64,000 nucleotides of DNA from Mycetocola_A sp015752285 (lineage in GTDB: Bacteria > Actinomycetota > Actinomycetes > Actinomycetales > Microbacteriaceae): the NCBI RefSeq assembly GCF_015752285.1, contig NZ_JADOUY010000004.1, positions 372,001 to 436,000 of the forward strand. The letters run 5' to 3'. This document shows, in pieces, positions 17,069 to 26,188 of this stretch. A program made the translations under genes and the position numbers. Each line of letters opens with the position of its first letter. Position 1 is the stretch's first letter. The notes beneath the pieces were generated by a model, which saw nothing but the letters and a program-made list of their open reading frames with translations, had not been told where the DNA came from and made no database searches.

Positions 17069-17932
17069 ATGCAGGACCACACCGGCACGCACGCCGACTT
17101 CGGCTCCGGAATGGACCCGGCCGTCGCCAGGCATTACGGGAACCCTCAGCTCGAGGTCGCCATCCTGGGCGCACTGACGGCGACCGGGCGTGACATCGAC
17201 CACCTGCAGCCTGACGACCTCCTCACCGTCGACGAATTCCACATCGGAGGGGTACAGTCGGCACGCGACCTCGCCCTCGCCGCCGGGATCACCGCTGGAT
17301 CGCGGGTGCTCGACGTCGGATCCGGCATCGGAGGACCCGCCCGGCTGTTCGCCTCCCATTACGGCGCAACCGTGGTCGGGGTGGACGTCACTCCCGAGTT
17401 CGTGCGAACGGCGGCGTCGCTCACCGAACGCACGGGTCTCGCCGACCAGGTCGCCTTCGTCGACGCCAGCGCCCTGAACCTGCCCTTCGCCGACGAAGAG
17501 TTCGATGTCGCAACGCTCCTGCACGTCGGCATGAACATCGCAGACAAAGGAACCGCATTCGCCGAGGTGGCCCGCGTGCTGAGGCCCGGGGGAGTCTTCG
17601 CGATCTACGACGTCATGCGGTCAGCAGAGGGAGACCTGGCCTACCCGCTCCCGTGGGCTGCGACCGCCGCCATCTCGTTCCCGGCGTCCCGTGCCGCGTA
17701 CGAGGATGCCCTCGGTGCGGCCGGGTTCACCGTTGAACGTCACCGCGACCTCCGCGACGCCGGAATCGAATTCATCGAGGCCATGCCGAAACCGGCTCAG
17801 GGGGAGCGGCCGTCACCGCTCGGGATGCACCTCGTGCTCGGACCTGACGGGCGGACACGGATGACCAACCTTCTCCATGCGATGAAGGCCGGGCTCCTCG
17901 CCCCGGTCGAACTGATCGCCAGGAAGAGCTGA
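17069..17932 (+). CDS. Class I SAM-dependent methyltransferase (GMT/SDMT-like)
   Basis: This 287-aa protein has motif I VLDVGSGIGGPARLFA, the acidic end of strand 2 (VVGVDVTPE), motif II region NLPFADEEFDVATLLHVGMNI and motif III VLRPGGVFAIYDVM. The GIGGPAR and HVGMNI wording resembles sarcosine/dimethylglycine or sterol-type methyltransferases. The acceptor substrate is unknown. It starts 92 nt after the zinc-ribbon gene and is convergent with the DNA polymerase gene, 8 bp away. CAGGAGA precedes ATG 17069. Confidence 0.88.
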   Translation: MQDHTGTHADFGSGMDPAVARHYGNPQLEVAILGALTATGRDIDHLQPDDLLTVDEFHIGGVQSARDLALAAGITAGSRVLDVGSGIGGPARLFASHYGATVVGVDVTPEFVRTAASLTERTGLADQVAFVDASALNLPFADEEFDVATLLHVGMNIADKGTAFAEVARVLRPGGVFAIYDVMRSAEGDLAYPLPWAATAAISFPASRAAYEDALGAAGFTVERHRDLRDAGIEFIEAMPKPAQGERPSPLGMHLVLGPDGRTRMTNLLHAMKAGLLAPVELIARKS

Positions 17933-17940
17933 ATGCGCCT

Positions 17941-19626
17941 CTACTTGGCCTGGTCGTAACTCGACACGACGGCGACGCTGAGGGCGAAGTCGACCGGGAA
18001 CGTGCCGAACAGGAGCCGGCCGGCATCCGCCGCCGCGTCTCTGATCGCCTCGGCGACCTGGTCGGCGAGGGGCGCGGGGGAGTGCACCATCACCTCGTCG
18101 TGCAGGAAGAGAACGAGGTGCGGTCGACTGTCAGCGTCGCCGAGGGCGCACAGCCGCTGACGCAGCCCGGCCATCCAGCACATCGCCCACTCGGCAGCGG
18201 TGCCCTGAGCGACGAAGTTGCGTGTGAAGCGCCCCCAGTCGCGTGCGGCGAGACGTGCGCGGCGTTCGTCGGCCGGGGTGGCGTCCGGCGATGCCCCTGC
18301 ACGCTGCACCTCGCGCCAGCCGTCGCTCGGCAACGGGGAACTCCGCCCGAGCCAGGTGCTCACCTGCTCGCCACGTTCTCCCGCTCTGGCGGCCGCCTCG
18401 ACGAGCCCGATGGCCAGCGGAAACGCCCGCGTGAGCTTCGGCATCAGCTGGGCGCTCTCACCGGTCGTTGCGCCGTACAGAGCGCCGAGCATCGCCAGCT
18501 TCGCGTGCGCCCGGGTGTTGACCACGCCGGCGTCGACGAGTCCCTGGTAGAGGTCGAGCCCGCGGCCCGCCTTCGCCATCGCCTCATCGCGTGACATGGC
18601 CGCGATGATGCGGGGTTCGAGTTGGGACGCGTCTGCGACCACAAGTGTCCAGCCGTCGTCGGCACGCACGGCTCCTCGCACCTGCGCAGGCAGCTGGAGC
18701 GCGCCCCCGCCCCGGGTGGCCCAGCGCCCGGTGACGACACCGCCGACGACGTACTCGGGGCGGAACCGTCCGTCGGTGATCCACGCCTCCATCCACGCCC
18801 AGCCATTCGCCGACAGCAGGCGAGCCCCCTTCTTGTATTCAAGCAGTGGGGCGATCACCGGATGCCGTAACTCCCGCAGCTCCCATTTGCTCGTCCCCGA
18901 TACGCCGAGTCCCGCCTTTTTCAGCGCCCTGAGCAGATCGGGTTGCGAGTCCGGGTTGAGGGCAGGGGCCTGGAGAGCCGAGCGGATCTCATCGGCAAGC
19001 GCCTCGAGCTTTGCCGGGCGGCCACCGAATTGCGGACGGGGACCGAGCACCTCGGTGAGTGTTGCAGCGTGCACCTCGGCGCTCCACGGCATCCCTCTGC
19101 TCCTCATCTCTTCGGCGATGAGTGCGCCGCAGGACTCCGCCGCAAGCAGCAGCCGAAGCCGGAACGCCGCCCCCGGGTCGGCTGCGGCCAGGGTGTCGAG
19201 GACCCGACGTTGCAGGAGGAACTCTTCCAGCGGATCAGTCTCGTCGTCGTGCGGCTCGTCATCGAAGAGTGTGTTCTGACGCTGCCCGGGCGGGTGAGGC
19301 GGCAGATCCCACGGCGTTGCAGACCTTTCGGCAAGCTCGGAGTTGCGTGTCGACTGCGCCAGCCGCAGGATGCGGTGACAGAGCCGCAGGTCGTGTGACC
19401 GTTCGACGGCCACGCCGGATTCGAGGAGCATCGGGTACCACAGGGTCGTGTCACTCCAGACCCAGCGGGGGCGGTCGCGTTCGCGCCTGGCGATGTCGGA
19501 GAGCACGTCGGCAGGCTCGACGTGCACCGGAGGGGAGAGGATGCCGTCGTCGCTGACCTCGGTGAGGGTCACCGCCCCGCGGGGAGACCCTGACAGCACG
19601 ATGAACACCTGTTCATTCTCGCGCAA
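17941..19626 (-). CDS. DNA polymerase I-like protein (bifunctional 3'-5' exonuclease/DNA polymerase family)
   Basis: This 561-aa family A polymerase has motif A VVADASQLEPRIIAA, motif B region AKLAMLGALYGATTG and motif C LHDEVMVHSP. The N-terminal 170 residues sit where a 3'-5' exonuclease domain belongs, but I cannot find the DxE/YxxxD metal-ligand pattern, so proofreading may be absent. It lacks the 5' nuclease domain of full PolA, and a separate polA is expected elsewhere. A second, non-essential Pol I-like gene of this kind is common in Microbacteriaceae. It lies 38 bp downstream of the Ig-like membrane protein gene on the same strand. Confidence 0.88.
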   Translation of the reverse strand: MRENEQVFIVLSGSPRGAVTLTEVSDDGILSPPVHVEPADVLSDIARRERDRPRWVWSDTTLWYPMLLESGVAVERSHDLRLCHRILRLAQSTRNSELAERSATPWDLPPHPPGQRQNTLFDDEPHDDETDPLEEFLLQRRVLDTLAAADPGAAFRLRLLLAAESCGALIAEEMRSRGMPWSAEVHAATLTEVLGPRPQFGGRPAKLEALADEIRSALQAPALNPDSQPDLLRALKKAGLGVSGTSKWELRELRHPVIAPLLEYKKGARLLSANGWAWMEAWITDGRFRPEYVVGGVVTGRWATRGGGALQLPAQVRGAVRADDGWTLVVADASQLEPRIIAAMSRDEAMAKAGRGLDLYQGLVDAGVVNTRAHAKLAMLGALYGATTGESAQLMPKLTRAFPLAIGLVEAAARAGERGEQVSTWLGRSSPLPSDGWREVQRAGASPDATPADERRARLAARDWGRFTRNFVAQGTAAEWAMCWMAGLRQRLCALGDADSRPHLVLFLHDEVMVHSPAPLADQVAEAIRDAAADAGRLLFGTFPVDFALSVAVVSSYDQAK

Positions 19627-19664
19627 ACGACCGACAGCGGCGGCATCGTCGGACGGCGAGCGGG

Positions 19665-21830
19665 TCAGTCAGCGGTGAGAGCTGGCTGGATGACCCGGCG
19701 CCACAACCACACCGAGAAGCCGAGCGCGCCGAAACCCAGGCCGATGAATACCGCGATGAGAATGCCTCCGTTGGTCTGCCAGACGTCGACGACCGGTGCG
19801 AGCAGCGCAAACAACACCGTGAGAACGATGGTCGCTGCCGCGAACCACACCGGCCGCGACCAGACCAGCAGGGCGCGACCGTCGAGCCGACCGAGCGGGA
19901 TCAGGAGGATGGCGGCCGATCCGATTCCGGCCATCGCCCCGATGTTGGCGACTTCGGTGAGGAGGGTATCGATGAAGCCGGATGCCGGGCCCAGCAGCGT
20001 CGATGCCAGCCAGGCCAGCACCCCGAAGACGAAGACGGTCCCGACGCGCAGGAGGGCGAGGACGCCCCGCGTCGATCGAGCGCCAGCGGCCACAGTGGCG
20101 GTGAACACGATTCCGAACACCAGTGCGGGCTGGAGGTCGAGCACTCGCGAGAGCAGAGCGACAACTCCGACGGTGAGAAGGAGCCGGGGTGCGAGAGTCA
20201 CCCGCACTGCGTCTGTGAACAGTTGACGCGCCAGAAGCCGCGGAAGGACGGTGGAAGCCAGGTTGAGGAGCGCGACGGCGACCACCGAAGCCAGGAAGAC
20301 GCGCAGGTACTCCGGCTGGCCGTGGACCGGGTTGGCGAAGAGCGCGATTCCGCCCGCTGCCACGACGATGCCGATCGCGGCGGCGATAGCGCTCGGTGAG
20401 GCGACGAGGGGGAGCGGGTCGTCGTGGGTGGGAACCCTGTTGCGCCCGGTGAGGCTCAGCGCCTGGGGCTGTGGTCTCCTGCCACCCACCGTCGTTGCGA
20501 GCATCCGCGCAGGAACGAGGAGCAGGAGGATGGCGACACCGGCGAGGATCAGGGCTCGCAGCCATGACAGCTCTCCGGCGCCGAGAACAGGAACACCCGA
20601 GGTGAACGGCGTCGAACTGACCCAGCTGTCCGCCATCGGCGGCGGCCCGGCGTCGGGGCTCGTCGGTGTCGGGGCCGTCGGGGTCGGAGAGGCGCTCGGC
20701 GGGTCGACGGGTGCGACGGGAGCGGGGGACGGGTCGACGCCCTGTGTCGGGTCGGGAGCCGGCGTCGCCGCCGCGGGCTCGGCGACTCTCACCCCGACGG
20801 GCCTGCTTCCGCCGCCGACGTTGCCTGCGACATCCTTCTGGAACGCCGTCACCGTCAGCGTTCCTGTCGGCAGCGACTCGCTCGTGCACGACCAGTTGCC
20901 ACGCGAGACCGTTGCCGTGCATACGGCGACGTCTGAGCCGGATGCCGTCACCGCGAAGACGTCGACCGTTGCCCCGTTCTCGCCGGTTCCCGAGAAGCTC
21001 GACCCGGCCGGGCGGAGGGCGCTCCCTGCCGTCGGGGAGGTGATGCGCGGGGCACCCGGCGGGTCGACGTCGAGAAGGATCCTCCGTGCGGCGCTGGGGC
21101 CCGAGAACTGATCTTCGCTGAACGAGGTGGACTGGGTGGCCGTCACCGTGAACGTTCCGCTTCCGATCGTCCGCGGCAGCACGTAGGCCCAGGTGCCATC
21201 AGACGCGGCTGGGAAGCTCCACGACCGTCCACCGCCGATCGACAGCGTGATGGTGGCGTCAGGGTACCCGCCGCCCTGCACGAGGCCGCTCGTCGGCTGG
21301 GCGCTGCCTGCTGCGATGGTCGGCGGGGCGAGGATGTCGAGAGTCACCGGTTCCGATTCGGTGTTCGGCATGCCTGGCACGAGCTGGACGGCGGAGAGCA
21401 CGATGCCCGGCCCGCTCGGCAGGCGAGAGACGGCACACGACCAGGTCGGCTTGTCGTTGTCGACGGTGCAGACGTTGGTGCGCGACGAACCTGCGAGAAC
21501 CTGGATCTCGGAGTTCGGAGTCTTGGTTCCCGTGACCGTCGCTGAGGAGGAGCCGATGAACGACCCGGACACCGGAGACGTGATCGTCGGAGCGGAAGCA
21601 GACTCGGGTGCGACGGGGTCGGGTTCCGCGTGGGCAGCAGCGGGGGCGATCAACGCAAGCATGAGCGAGACGGTTGCCACGAGGAGCGGCGCGATGGCTC
21701 GCGAGCGTCGCCGTATCGGCTCCGCCGACAGGCCCCCGTTCGGCGCCGCTGATCTGAATATCCCCACTGTGCTTCCATTTACAAGGCCAGCTCGCATCAA
21801 GTCAAACCGCCACGCCTGTTTGGGGGCCAT
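19665..21830 (-). CDS. Secreted/membrane Ig-like repeat protein with about nine transmembrane helices
   Basis: This 721-aa protein is of unknown function. After a signal-type helix (about 44-68, ending AAAHA) come two to three bacterial Ig-like/adhesin-type domains, with repeated phrases such as PTITSPVSGSFI and PRITSPTAGSAL and paired Cys, covering about 75-340. Next are a Pro/Ala/Thr-rich linker of about 60 residues and then about nine hydrophobic helices (from LRALILAGVAILLLLVPARML to the end). Ig-like domains would face outside. The start could be 21830 or the Met at codon 12. The membrane half is not a family I recognise. Confidence 0.75.
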   Translation of the reverse strand: MAPKQAWRFDLMRAGLVNGSTVGIFRSAAPNGGLSAEPIRRRSRAIAPLLVATVSLMLALIAPAAAHAEPDPVAPESASAPTITSPVSGSFIGSSSATVTGTKTPNSEIQVLAGSSRTNVCTVDNDKPTWSCAVSRLPSGPGIVLSAVQLVPGMPNTESEPVTLDILAPPTIAAGSAQPTSGLVQGGGYPDATITLSIGGGRSWSFPAASDGTWAYVLPRTIGSGTFTVTATQSTSFSEDQFSGPSAARRILLDVDPPGAPRITSPTAGSALRPAGSSFSGTGENGATVDVFAVTASGSDVAVCTATVSRGNWSCTSESLPTGTLTVTAFQKDVAGNVGGGSRPVGVRVAEPAAATPAPDPTQGVDPSPAPVAPVDPPSASPTPTAPTPTSPDAGPPPMADSWVSSTPFTSGVPVLGAGELSWLRALILAGVAILLLLVPARMLATTVGGRRPQPQALSLTGRNRVPTHDDPLPLVASPSAIAAAIGIVVAAGGIALFANPVHGQPEYLRVFLASVVAVALLNLASTVLPRLLARQLFTDAVRVTLAPRLLLTVGVVALLSRVLDLQPALVFGIVFTATVAAGARSTRGVLALLRVGTVFVFGVLAWLASTLLGPASGFIDTLLTEVANIGAMAGIGSAAILLIPLGRLDGRALLVWSRPVWFAAATIVLTVLFALLAPVVDVWQTNGGILIAVFIGLGFGALGFSVWLWRRVIQPALTAD

Positions 21831-21870
21831 TCTCAGGCTCGCCGACCGGCCAACGCGTCGGATCCTCCAC

Positions 21871-21876
21871 TAACGT
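21871..21876 (+). promoter_or_regulatory. Candidate -10 box TAACGT of the deaminase/aldolase gene
   Basis: TAACGT lies 20 nt before ATG 21897, giving a short leader that contains AGGAAGG. Confidence 0.45.
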
Positions 21877-21896
21877 GGTGCACAGGAAGGACGGTC

Positions 21897-23144
21897 ATGG
21901 TCATCACGCTCTCCGCACGGGGCAAGGCGAGCGCTGACCCGGCGCCATGGCTCGACTCCCGACGTTTCTGGACCGGCATCGACGACTCCACGGCCGGGCT
22001 GGAAACTCCGCTGGCGGTCCTGCACCTCGGAGCCCTCCGTTTCAACACCCACGACCTCGTCCGTCGCGCCGGGGGCAAACCCGTCCGCGTCGCCAGCAAA
22101 TCGATCCGCGTGCGGGGACTCATCGATGCCCTCCTGGCAACGGACGGATACGCCGGCGTTCTGGCCTTCACCCTCCCCGAGGCACTCTGGCTCGCCGACA
22201 CCGTCGACGACATCGTGGTCGGCTACCCGACAGCGGATGCCGCGGCGATTCGCCGGCTGGCCACCGATCCCGTCGCGGCCGCCCGGGTCACCCTCATGGT
22301 GGACTCGGTCGAACACCTCGATTTCATCGACACGTGCATACCGCCCGGTTCGAGGGAGACGCTCCGGCTCTGCGTCGAACTCGACGTGTCCTGGCAGGCC
22401 GCGCCGCTCGGGCACGTCGGAGTCTGGCGCTCGCCGGTACGAACGGCTGCGGAGGCCGAGCTCCTGGCTCGAACGATCGGATCCCGACCTGGTTTCACCC
22501 TCGTCGGGATGATGGCGTACGAAGCCCAGATTGCAGGGATCGCCGACAGGACGACGTCCCGGAACGCCTGGTCGACCACGCTTCGCTGGATGAAACGCAA
22601 CTCGATCCTTGAACTCACCGAACGGCGCGGAGCGGCCGTTGCCGCTGTTCGCCGCGTGAGCGATCTCGAGTTCGTGAACGGCGGGGGGACGGGGTCGTTG
22701 GAGAGCACCTCCCGCGACGAATCGGTGACCGAGCTCGCCGCGGGCAGCGGCATCCTCGGCGGGCATCTGTTCGACAACTACCGTACATTTCATCCGGCAC
22801 CGGCAGCATCCTTCGCCCTCTCCGTCGTGCGCAAACCCTCACCGTCGATGGCCGTGATCCTCGGCGGCGGGTGGGTAGCCTCCGGCCCACCCGGTATCGA
22901 TCGGATGCCGCGCCTCGCCTGGCCAGAAGGCCTCGAGCTGATCCCGCGCGAGATGGCGGGGGAGGTGCAGACGCCCATCCGGGGGAAAGCGGCCACTCTG
23001 CTGTCCACCGGAGACCGGGTGTGGCTGCGCCACTCCAAATCGGGCGAACTGAGTGAGCGTGTCAACGACTTCGTCGTCGTCGACCAGGGGGCGGTCGTCG
23101 ACCGCCTGGTGACCTATCGCGGCGAAGGACAGGCGTTTCTGTGA
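21897..23144 (+). CDS. Amino acid deaminase/aldolase (alanine racemase-fold PLP enzyme)
   Basis: This 415-aa fold-type III PLP enzyme resembles D-threonine aldolase and D-serine dehydratase-like proteins. The Schiff-base Lys is in PVRVASKSIRVRGL near residue 66. A phosphate-binding Gly-rich stretch (EFVNGGGTGSLEST) and C-terminal metal-site residues (EMAGEVQTP, RHSKSGELSERVNDF) are present. ATG 21897 has AGGAAGG 6 nt upstream. Its TGA overlaps the GTG of the next gene (GTGA at 23141), so the two are coupled; joint metabolism of a hydroxy amino acid and a sugar lactone is not obvious. Confidence 0.85.
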   Translation: MVITLSARGKASADPAPWLDSRRFWTGIDDSTAGLETPLAVLHLGALRFNTHDLVRRAGGKPVRVASKSIRVRGLIDALLATDGYAGVLAFTLPEALWLADTVDDIVVGYPTADAAAIRRLATDPVAAARVTLMVDSVEHLDFIDTCIPPGSRETLRLCVELDVSWQAAPLGHVGVWRSPVRTAAEAELLARTIGSRPGFTLVGMMAYEAQIAGIADRTTSRNAWSTTLRWMKRNSILELTERRGAAVAAVRRVSDLEFVNGGGTGSLESTSRDESVTELAAGSGILGGHLFDNYRTFHPAPAASFALSVVRKPSPSMAVILGGGWVASGPPGIDRMPRLAWPEGLELIPREMAGEVQTPIRGKAATLLSTGDRVWLRHSKSGELSERVNDFVVVDQGAVVDRLVTYRGEGQAFL

Positions 23145-24454
23145 CAGCGACCGGAGCCGTGTGGCACAACTGGGCACGAACAGAGCACGTCAGACCGCTG
23201 CGCGTCGAGCGACCACGCACGACCGCGGCGGTGCAGCGGGCGGTGCGGGCCGCCGCCGGCTCGGGAATCCCCATCAAAGCGGTCGGCTCCGGTCACTCCT
23301 TCACCGGCATCGCCGTCGCAACCGGTGTGCAACTCGCCCTCGACGACCTCTCCGGGCTGATCGGTCGCCCGACCGCCGATGGCCGGGTGACGTTCTACGC
23401 CGGAACCCGCCTGCACGAGATCCCGCGACTGCTTGCACCATACGGACTCGCCATGGCGAACCTCGGTGACATCGATCGTCAGAGCATCAGCGGAGCGATC
23501 TCCACCGGCACTCATGGCACCGGTTCGGTGTTCGGCGGGCTCGCCACCCAGGTTCGCGGGATGACCCTGGTCACCGGAGAAGGAGAGATCCTGCGCGTCG
23601 ACGATACGACGAATGCCGAGCTCCTCCCCGCCGTCGCCCTCGGTCTCGGTGCGCTCGGCATCATCGCCGAAGTGACGCTCGCCTGCGTTCCCCGATTTCT
23701 GCTCGAAGCGGTCGAGCAGACCGAGCCGCTCGCCGACGTGCTCGACACCGTGGCCGAGCGGACGGCATCCGCGGATCATTTCGAGTTCTACTGGTTCCCT
23801 CATACCGAGACAGCGCTCACGAAGACCAACACCAGACTTCCGGGGTCTGCTGCACGCAAGCCGCTCTCCCCCATGTCCCGCTGGGTCGATGACACCCTCG
23901 TCGCGAACGGGCTGTACCGGGCTCTGTGCTTCACCGGCACCGTTCTTCCTCCCGTCATTCCCGTTGTGAACCGTCTCGCCGGGAAGCTGACAGGCAACCG
24001 GCGCTTCACCGACCGCTCGCACCGCGTGTTCACCACGAAGCGCACCGTGCGCTTCCGTGAGATGGAATACGGCCTGCCCGCCGAGCACGTGCCCGCCGTT
24101 CTCCGCGAGATCGAATCGCTGATCGCTCGCAAGCGCTGGCGTATCAGCTTCCCGATCGAGGTGCGCTTCGCGCCGGCAGACGATCTCTGGCTGTCGACCG
24201 CGACGGGCAGGGCGACCGGGTACATCGCCGTTCACCGTTACCACCATGAGAACCCCGAGCCCTACTTCCGCGCGGTCGAAGCGATCTTCCACGAATACGG
24301 TGGCCGGCCGCACTGGGGAAAGATGCACACGCAGGGTGCCGCGTCGCTCGCCGGTCTCTATCCACGCTTCGACGACTTCGTTGCATTGCGGGATCGCCTC
24401 GATCCCCGACGGCTCTTCGCCAACCCGTATCTGAACCGGGTGCTCGGCGACTGA
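23141..24454 (+). CDS. D-arabinono-1,4-lactone oxidase / FAD-linked oxidoreductase
   Basis: This 437-aa flavoprotein of the VAO/aldonolactone oxidase family has an N-terminal FAD-binding domain (IKAVGSGHSFTGIAV, DIDRQSISGAISTGTHGTG) and a C-terminal ALO domain ending with PHWGKMHTQ...LYPRFDDF...LDPRRLFANPYL. It probably oxidises an aldonolactone or polyol with O2 or another acceptor. The His that carries covalent FAD in some relatives is not obvious. Translation is coupled to the upstream PLP enzyme by GTGA. Confidence 0.9.
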   Translation: MTATGAVWHNWARTEHVRPLRVERPRTTAAVQRAVRAAAGSGIPIKAVGSGHSFTGIAVATGVQLALDDLSGLIGRPTADGRVTFYAGTRLHEIPRLLAPYGLAMANLGDIDRQSISGAISTGTHGTGSVFGGLATQVRGMTLVTGEGEILRVDDTTNAELLPAVALGLGALGIIAEVTLACVPRFLLEAVEQTEPLADVLDTVAERTASADHFEFYWFPHTETALTKTNTRLPGSAARKPLSPMSRWVDDTLVANGLYRALCFTGTVLPPVIPVVNRLAGKLTGNRRFTDRSHRVFTTKRTVRFREMEYGLPAEHVPAVLREIESLIARKRWRISFPIEVRFAPADDLWLSTATGRATGYIAVHRYHHENPEPYFRAVEAIFHEYGGRPHWGKMHTQGAASLAGLYPRFDDFVALRDRLDPRRLFANPYLNRVLGD

Positions 24455-24515
24455 CACCCCGAGCATTTGCCTTGAGTGTGGCCCTCCTCCCCAGTCGACG
24501 GCTGGGTCCAGCCCC

Positions 24516-24521
24516 TAGAAT
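24516..24521 (+). promoter_or_regulatory. Candidate -10 box TAGAAT of lemA-htpX
   Basis: TAGAAT lies 68 nt before the LemA start and begins the only clear promoter-like sequence in that gap. Confidence 0.5.
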
Positions 24522-24583
24522 GGTGGAGTTCACAGGCGCCGACTGCGCGCTCTGCACGCTCAGCACACAAGGGAGTCCTCGCC

Positions 24584-25150
24584 ATGGAATGGCTCATTCC
24601 GCTACTCATCGTCGTCGCACTCGCGGCCATCGTCGGCATCTATTTCTGGGTGACGTACAACTCCCTGGTGTCGCTCAACGTTCGCGTTGACGAGGCATGG
24701 AGCGACATCACGGTGCAGCTCAAGCGTCGCGCGGATCTCATCCCCAACCTGATCGAATCGGTCAAGGGCTACGCCGCACACGAACGTGCCGTGTTCGAAA
24801 ACGTCACCAGGGCTCGCGCCGAGACGCTGGGCGCCCAGGGGCCGGCAGACGCCTCAGCCGCTGAGAACCACATGCAGCAGGCGCTCAAGTCGATCTTCGC
24901 GGTTGCCGAGGCGTACCCGCAGCTCCAGGCCAGCCAGAACTACCTGCAGCTGCAGGGTGAACTCGTCGACACCGAAGACAAGATCCAGGCCTCGCGCCGG
25001 TTCTACAACGGTGGTGTGCGGGAACTCAACACCAAGATCAAGGTGTTCCCCAACAACCTCATCGCCAAAAACCTCGGCTTCACCGAACGCGAGTTCTTCG
25101 AGGTCACAGACAACGCGGCGATCGCTGAGCCGCCTCGCGTGCAGTTCTAG
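24584..25150 (+). CDS. lemA: LemA family protein
   Basis: This 188-aa protein has one N-terminal membrane helix (4-26, LIPLLIVVALAAIVGIYFWV), then the helical LemA domain with the signature NVRVDEAWSDITVQLKRRADLIPNLIESVKGY and the C-terminal RRFYNGGVRELNTKIKVFPNNLIA. Function is unknown. It is often paired with a membrane protease, as here with htpX. ATG 24584 starts right before the helix, with GGGAG upstream; the frame extends upstream but without family similarity. Confidence 0.95.
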   Translation: MEWLIPLLIVVALAAIVGIYFWVTYNSLVSLNVRVDEAWSDITVQLKRRADLIPNLIESVKGYAAHERAVFENVTRARAETLGAQGPADASAAENHMQQALKSIFAVAEAYPQLQASQNYLQLQGELVDTEDKIQASRRFYNGGVRELNTKIKVFPNNLIAKNLGFTEREFFEVTDNAAIAEPPRVQF

Positions 25151-25172
25151 AGGTCAGACTCATCCGACGGCT

Positions 25173-25199
25173 CGAGTGTGCGCGAACAGCGCGCACTCG
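25173..25199 (+). terminator. Hairpin between lemA and htpX
   Basis: An 11-bp stem with one G-T pair (25173-25183 with 25189-25199) and a 5-nt loop is followed by a T-rich tract. It may act as a partial terminator that lowers htpX expression relative to lemA. Confidence 0.55.
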
Positions 25200-25230
25200 G
25201 GCTGTTTCTGTCTTCGCGAAAGGACACTGA

Positions 25231-26112
25231 ATGTACCGGGCCATCCGCAGGAACAAAGTGAACACCGTGGTGATCATTTTCGTGTTCCTGCTCATCATCG
25301 GCGGTCTTGGCGCCCTGGCCGGTGCGATCTACAACAGCCCGACGATCACGATCTTCACTCTCGTCGGGGCGACGCTCTACGCCGTGATGCAGTACTTCTT
25401 CGCGTCCCGCCAAACCCTCGCGGTGAGTGGCGGCCGTGAGATCCAGAAGGCAGACAACCCGCGGCTGTACCGCATCGTCGAGAACCTGGCGATCACCACA
25501 GGCATGCCGATGCCCAGGGTCTACCTCATCGACGACCCGGCACCGAACGCGTTCGCGACCGGTCGCGACCCACAGCACGCCTCCGTCGCCGCAACGACGG
25601 GCCTGCTCGACATCATGACCGACTCCGAACTCGAGGGCGTCATGGCCCACGAAATGGGACACGTGCGCAATTACGACATCCGCGTGTCGATGATCGTCTT
25701 CGGTCTCGTCGTCGCCGTCGGGTTCCTCGCCGACATGCTCGTGCGTATGGCCTGGTTCGGCGGAGGCAACCGCAACAACAACGGTGGCAACCCCATCGTC
25801 CTGGTCTTCGGTCTGGCCGCCATGATCGTCGCCCCGTTGCTGGCCAGCCTCGTGCAGATGGCCGTCTCGCGGCAGCGTGAATACCTGGCGGATGCCACTG
25901 GCGCGTTGACCACCCGTCACCCGGAAGCCCTCGCCAGTGCACTCGAGAAGCTCGCGGCGTACGGTCGGCCGATGCGTCGCCAGAACTCGTCGATGGCGCA
26001 CCTCTGGATCTCAGACCCGGCGAAGCCCGGTGCTGTCGCCCGGCTGTTCAGCACCCACCCGCCCATCGGGGAACGGGTGGAGCGGCTGCGCACCATCGGC
26101 GGCGGCTTCTAG
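25231..26112 (+). CDS. htpX: M48 membrane metalloprotease HtpX
   Basis: This 293-aa zinc protease of membrane protein quality control has the HExxH motif HEMGH with H140, E141 and H144; the third ligand is probably in REYLADATGA. Four hydrophobic helices are seen (about 10-32, 37-55, 153-172 and 187-206). The N-terminus MYRAIRRNK and the C-terminal FSTHPPIGERVERL are typical. AAAGGA precedes ATG 25231. It lies 80 bp after lemA with a hairpin in between. Confidence 0.96.
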   Translation: MYRAIRRNKVNTVVIIFVFLLIIGGLGALAGAIYNSPTITIFTLVGATLYAVMQYFFASRQTLAVSGGREIQKADNPRLYRIVENLAITTGMPMPRVYLIDDPAPNAFATGRDPQHASVAATTGLLDIMTDSELEGVMAHEMGHVRNYDIRVSMIVFGLVVAVGFLADMLVRMAWFGGGNRNNNGGNPIVLVFGLAAMIVAPLLASLVQMAVSRQREYLADATGALTTRHPEALASALEKLAAYGRPMRRQNSSMAHLWISDPAKPGAVARLFSTHPPIGERVERLRTIGGGF

Positions 26113-26138
26113 CCCACGCGGGCGCTGCCGGAAACGAC

Positions 26139-26170
26139 AAGCGGGGCGGACCTTTCGGTCCGCCCCGCTT
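26139..26170. terminator. Bidirectional terminator between htpX and the convergent gene
   Basis: A perfect 14-bp stem (26139-26152 with 26157-26170) and a TTTC tetraloop, placed midway between two convergent genes. Confidence 0.85.
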
Positions 26171-26188
26171 CGCTGTGGTCGTCGAGGT

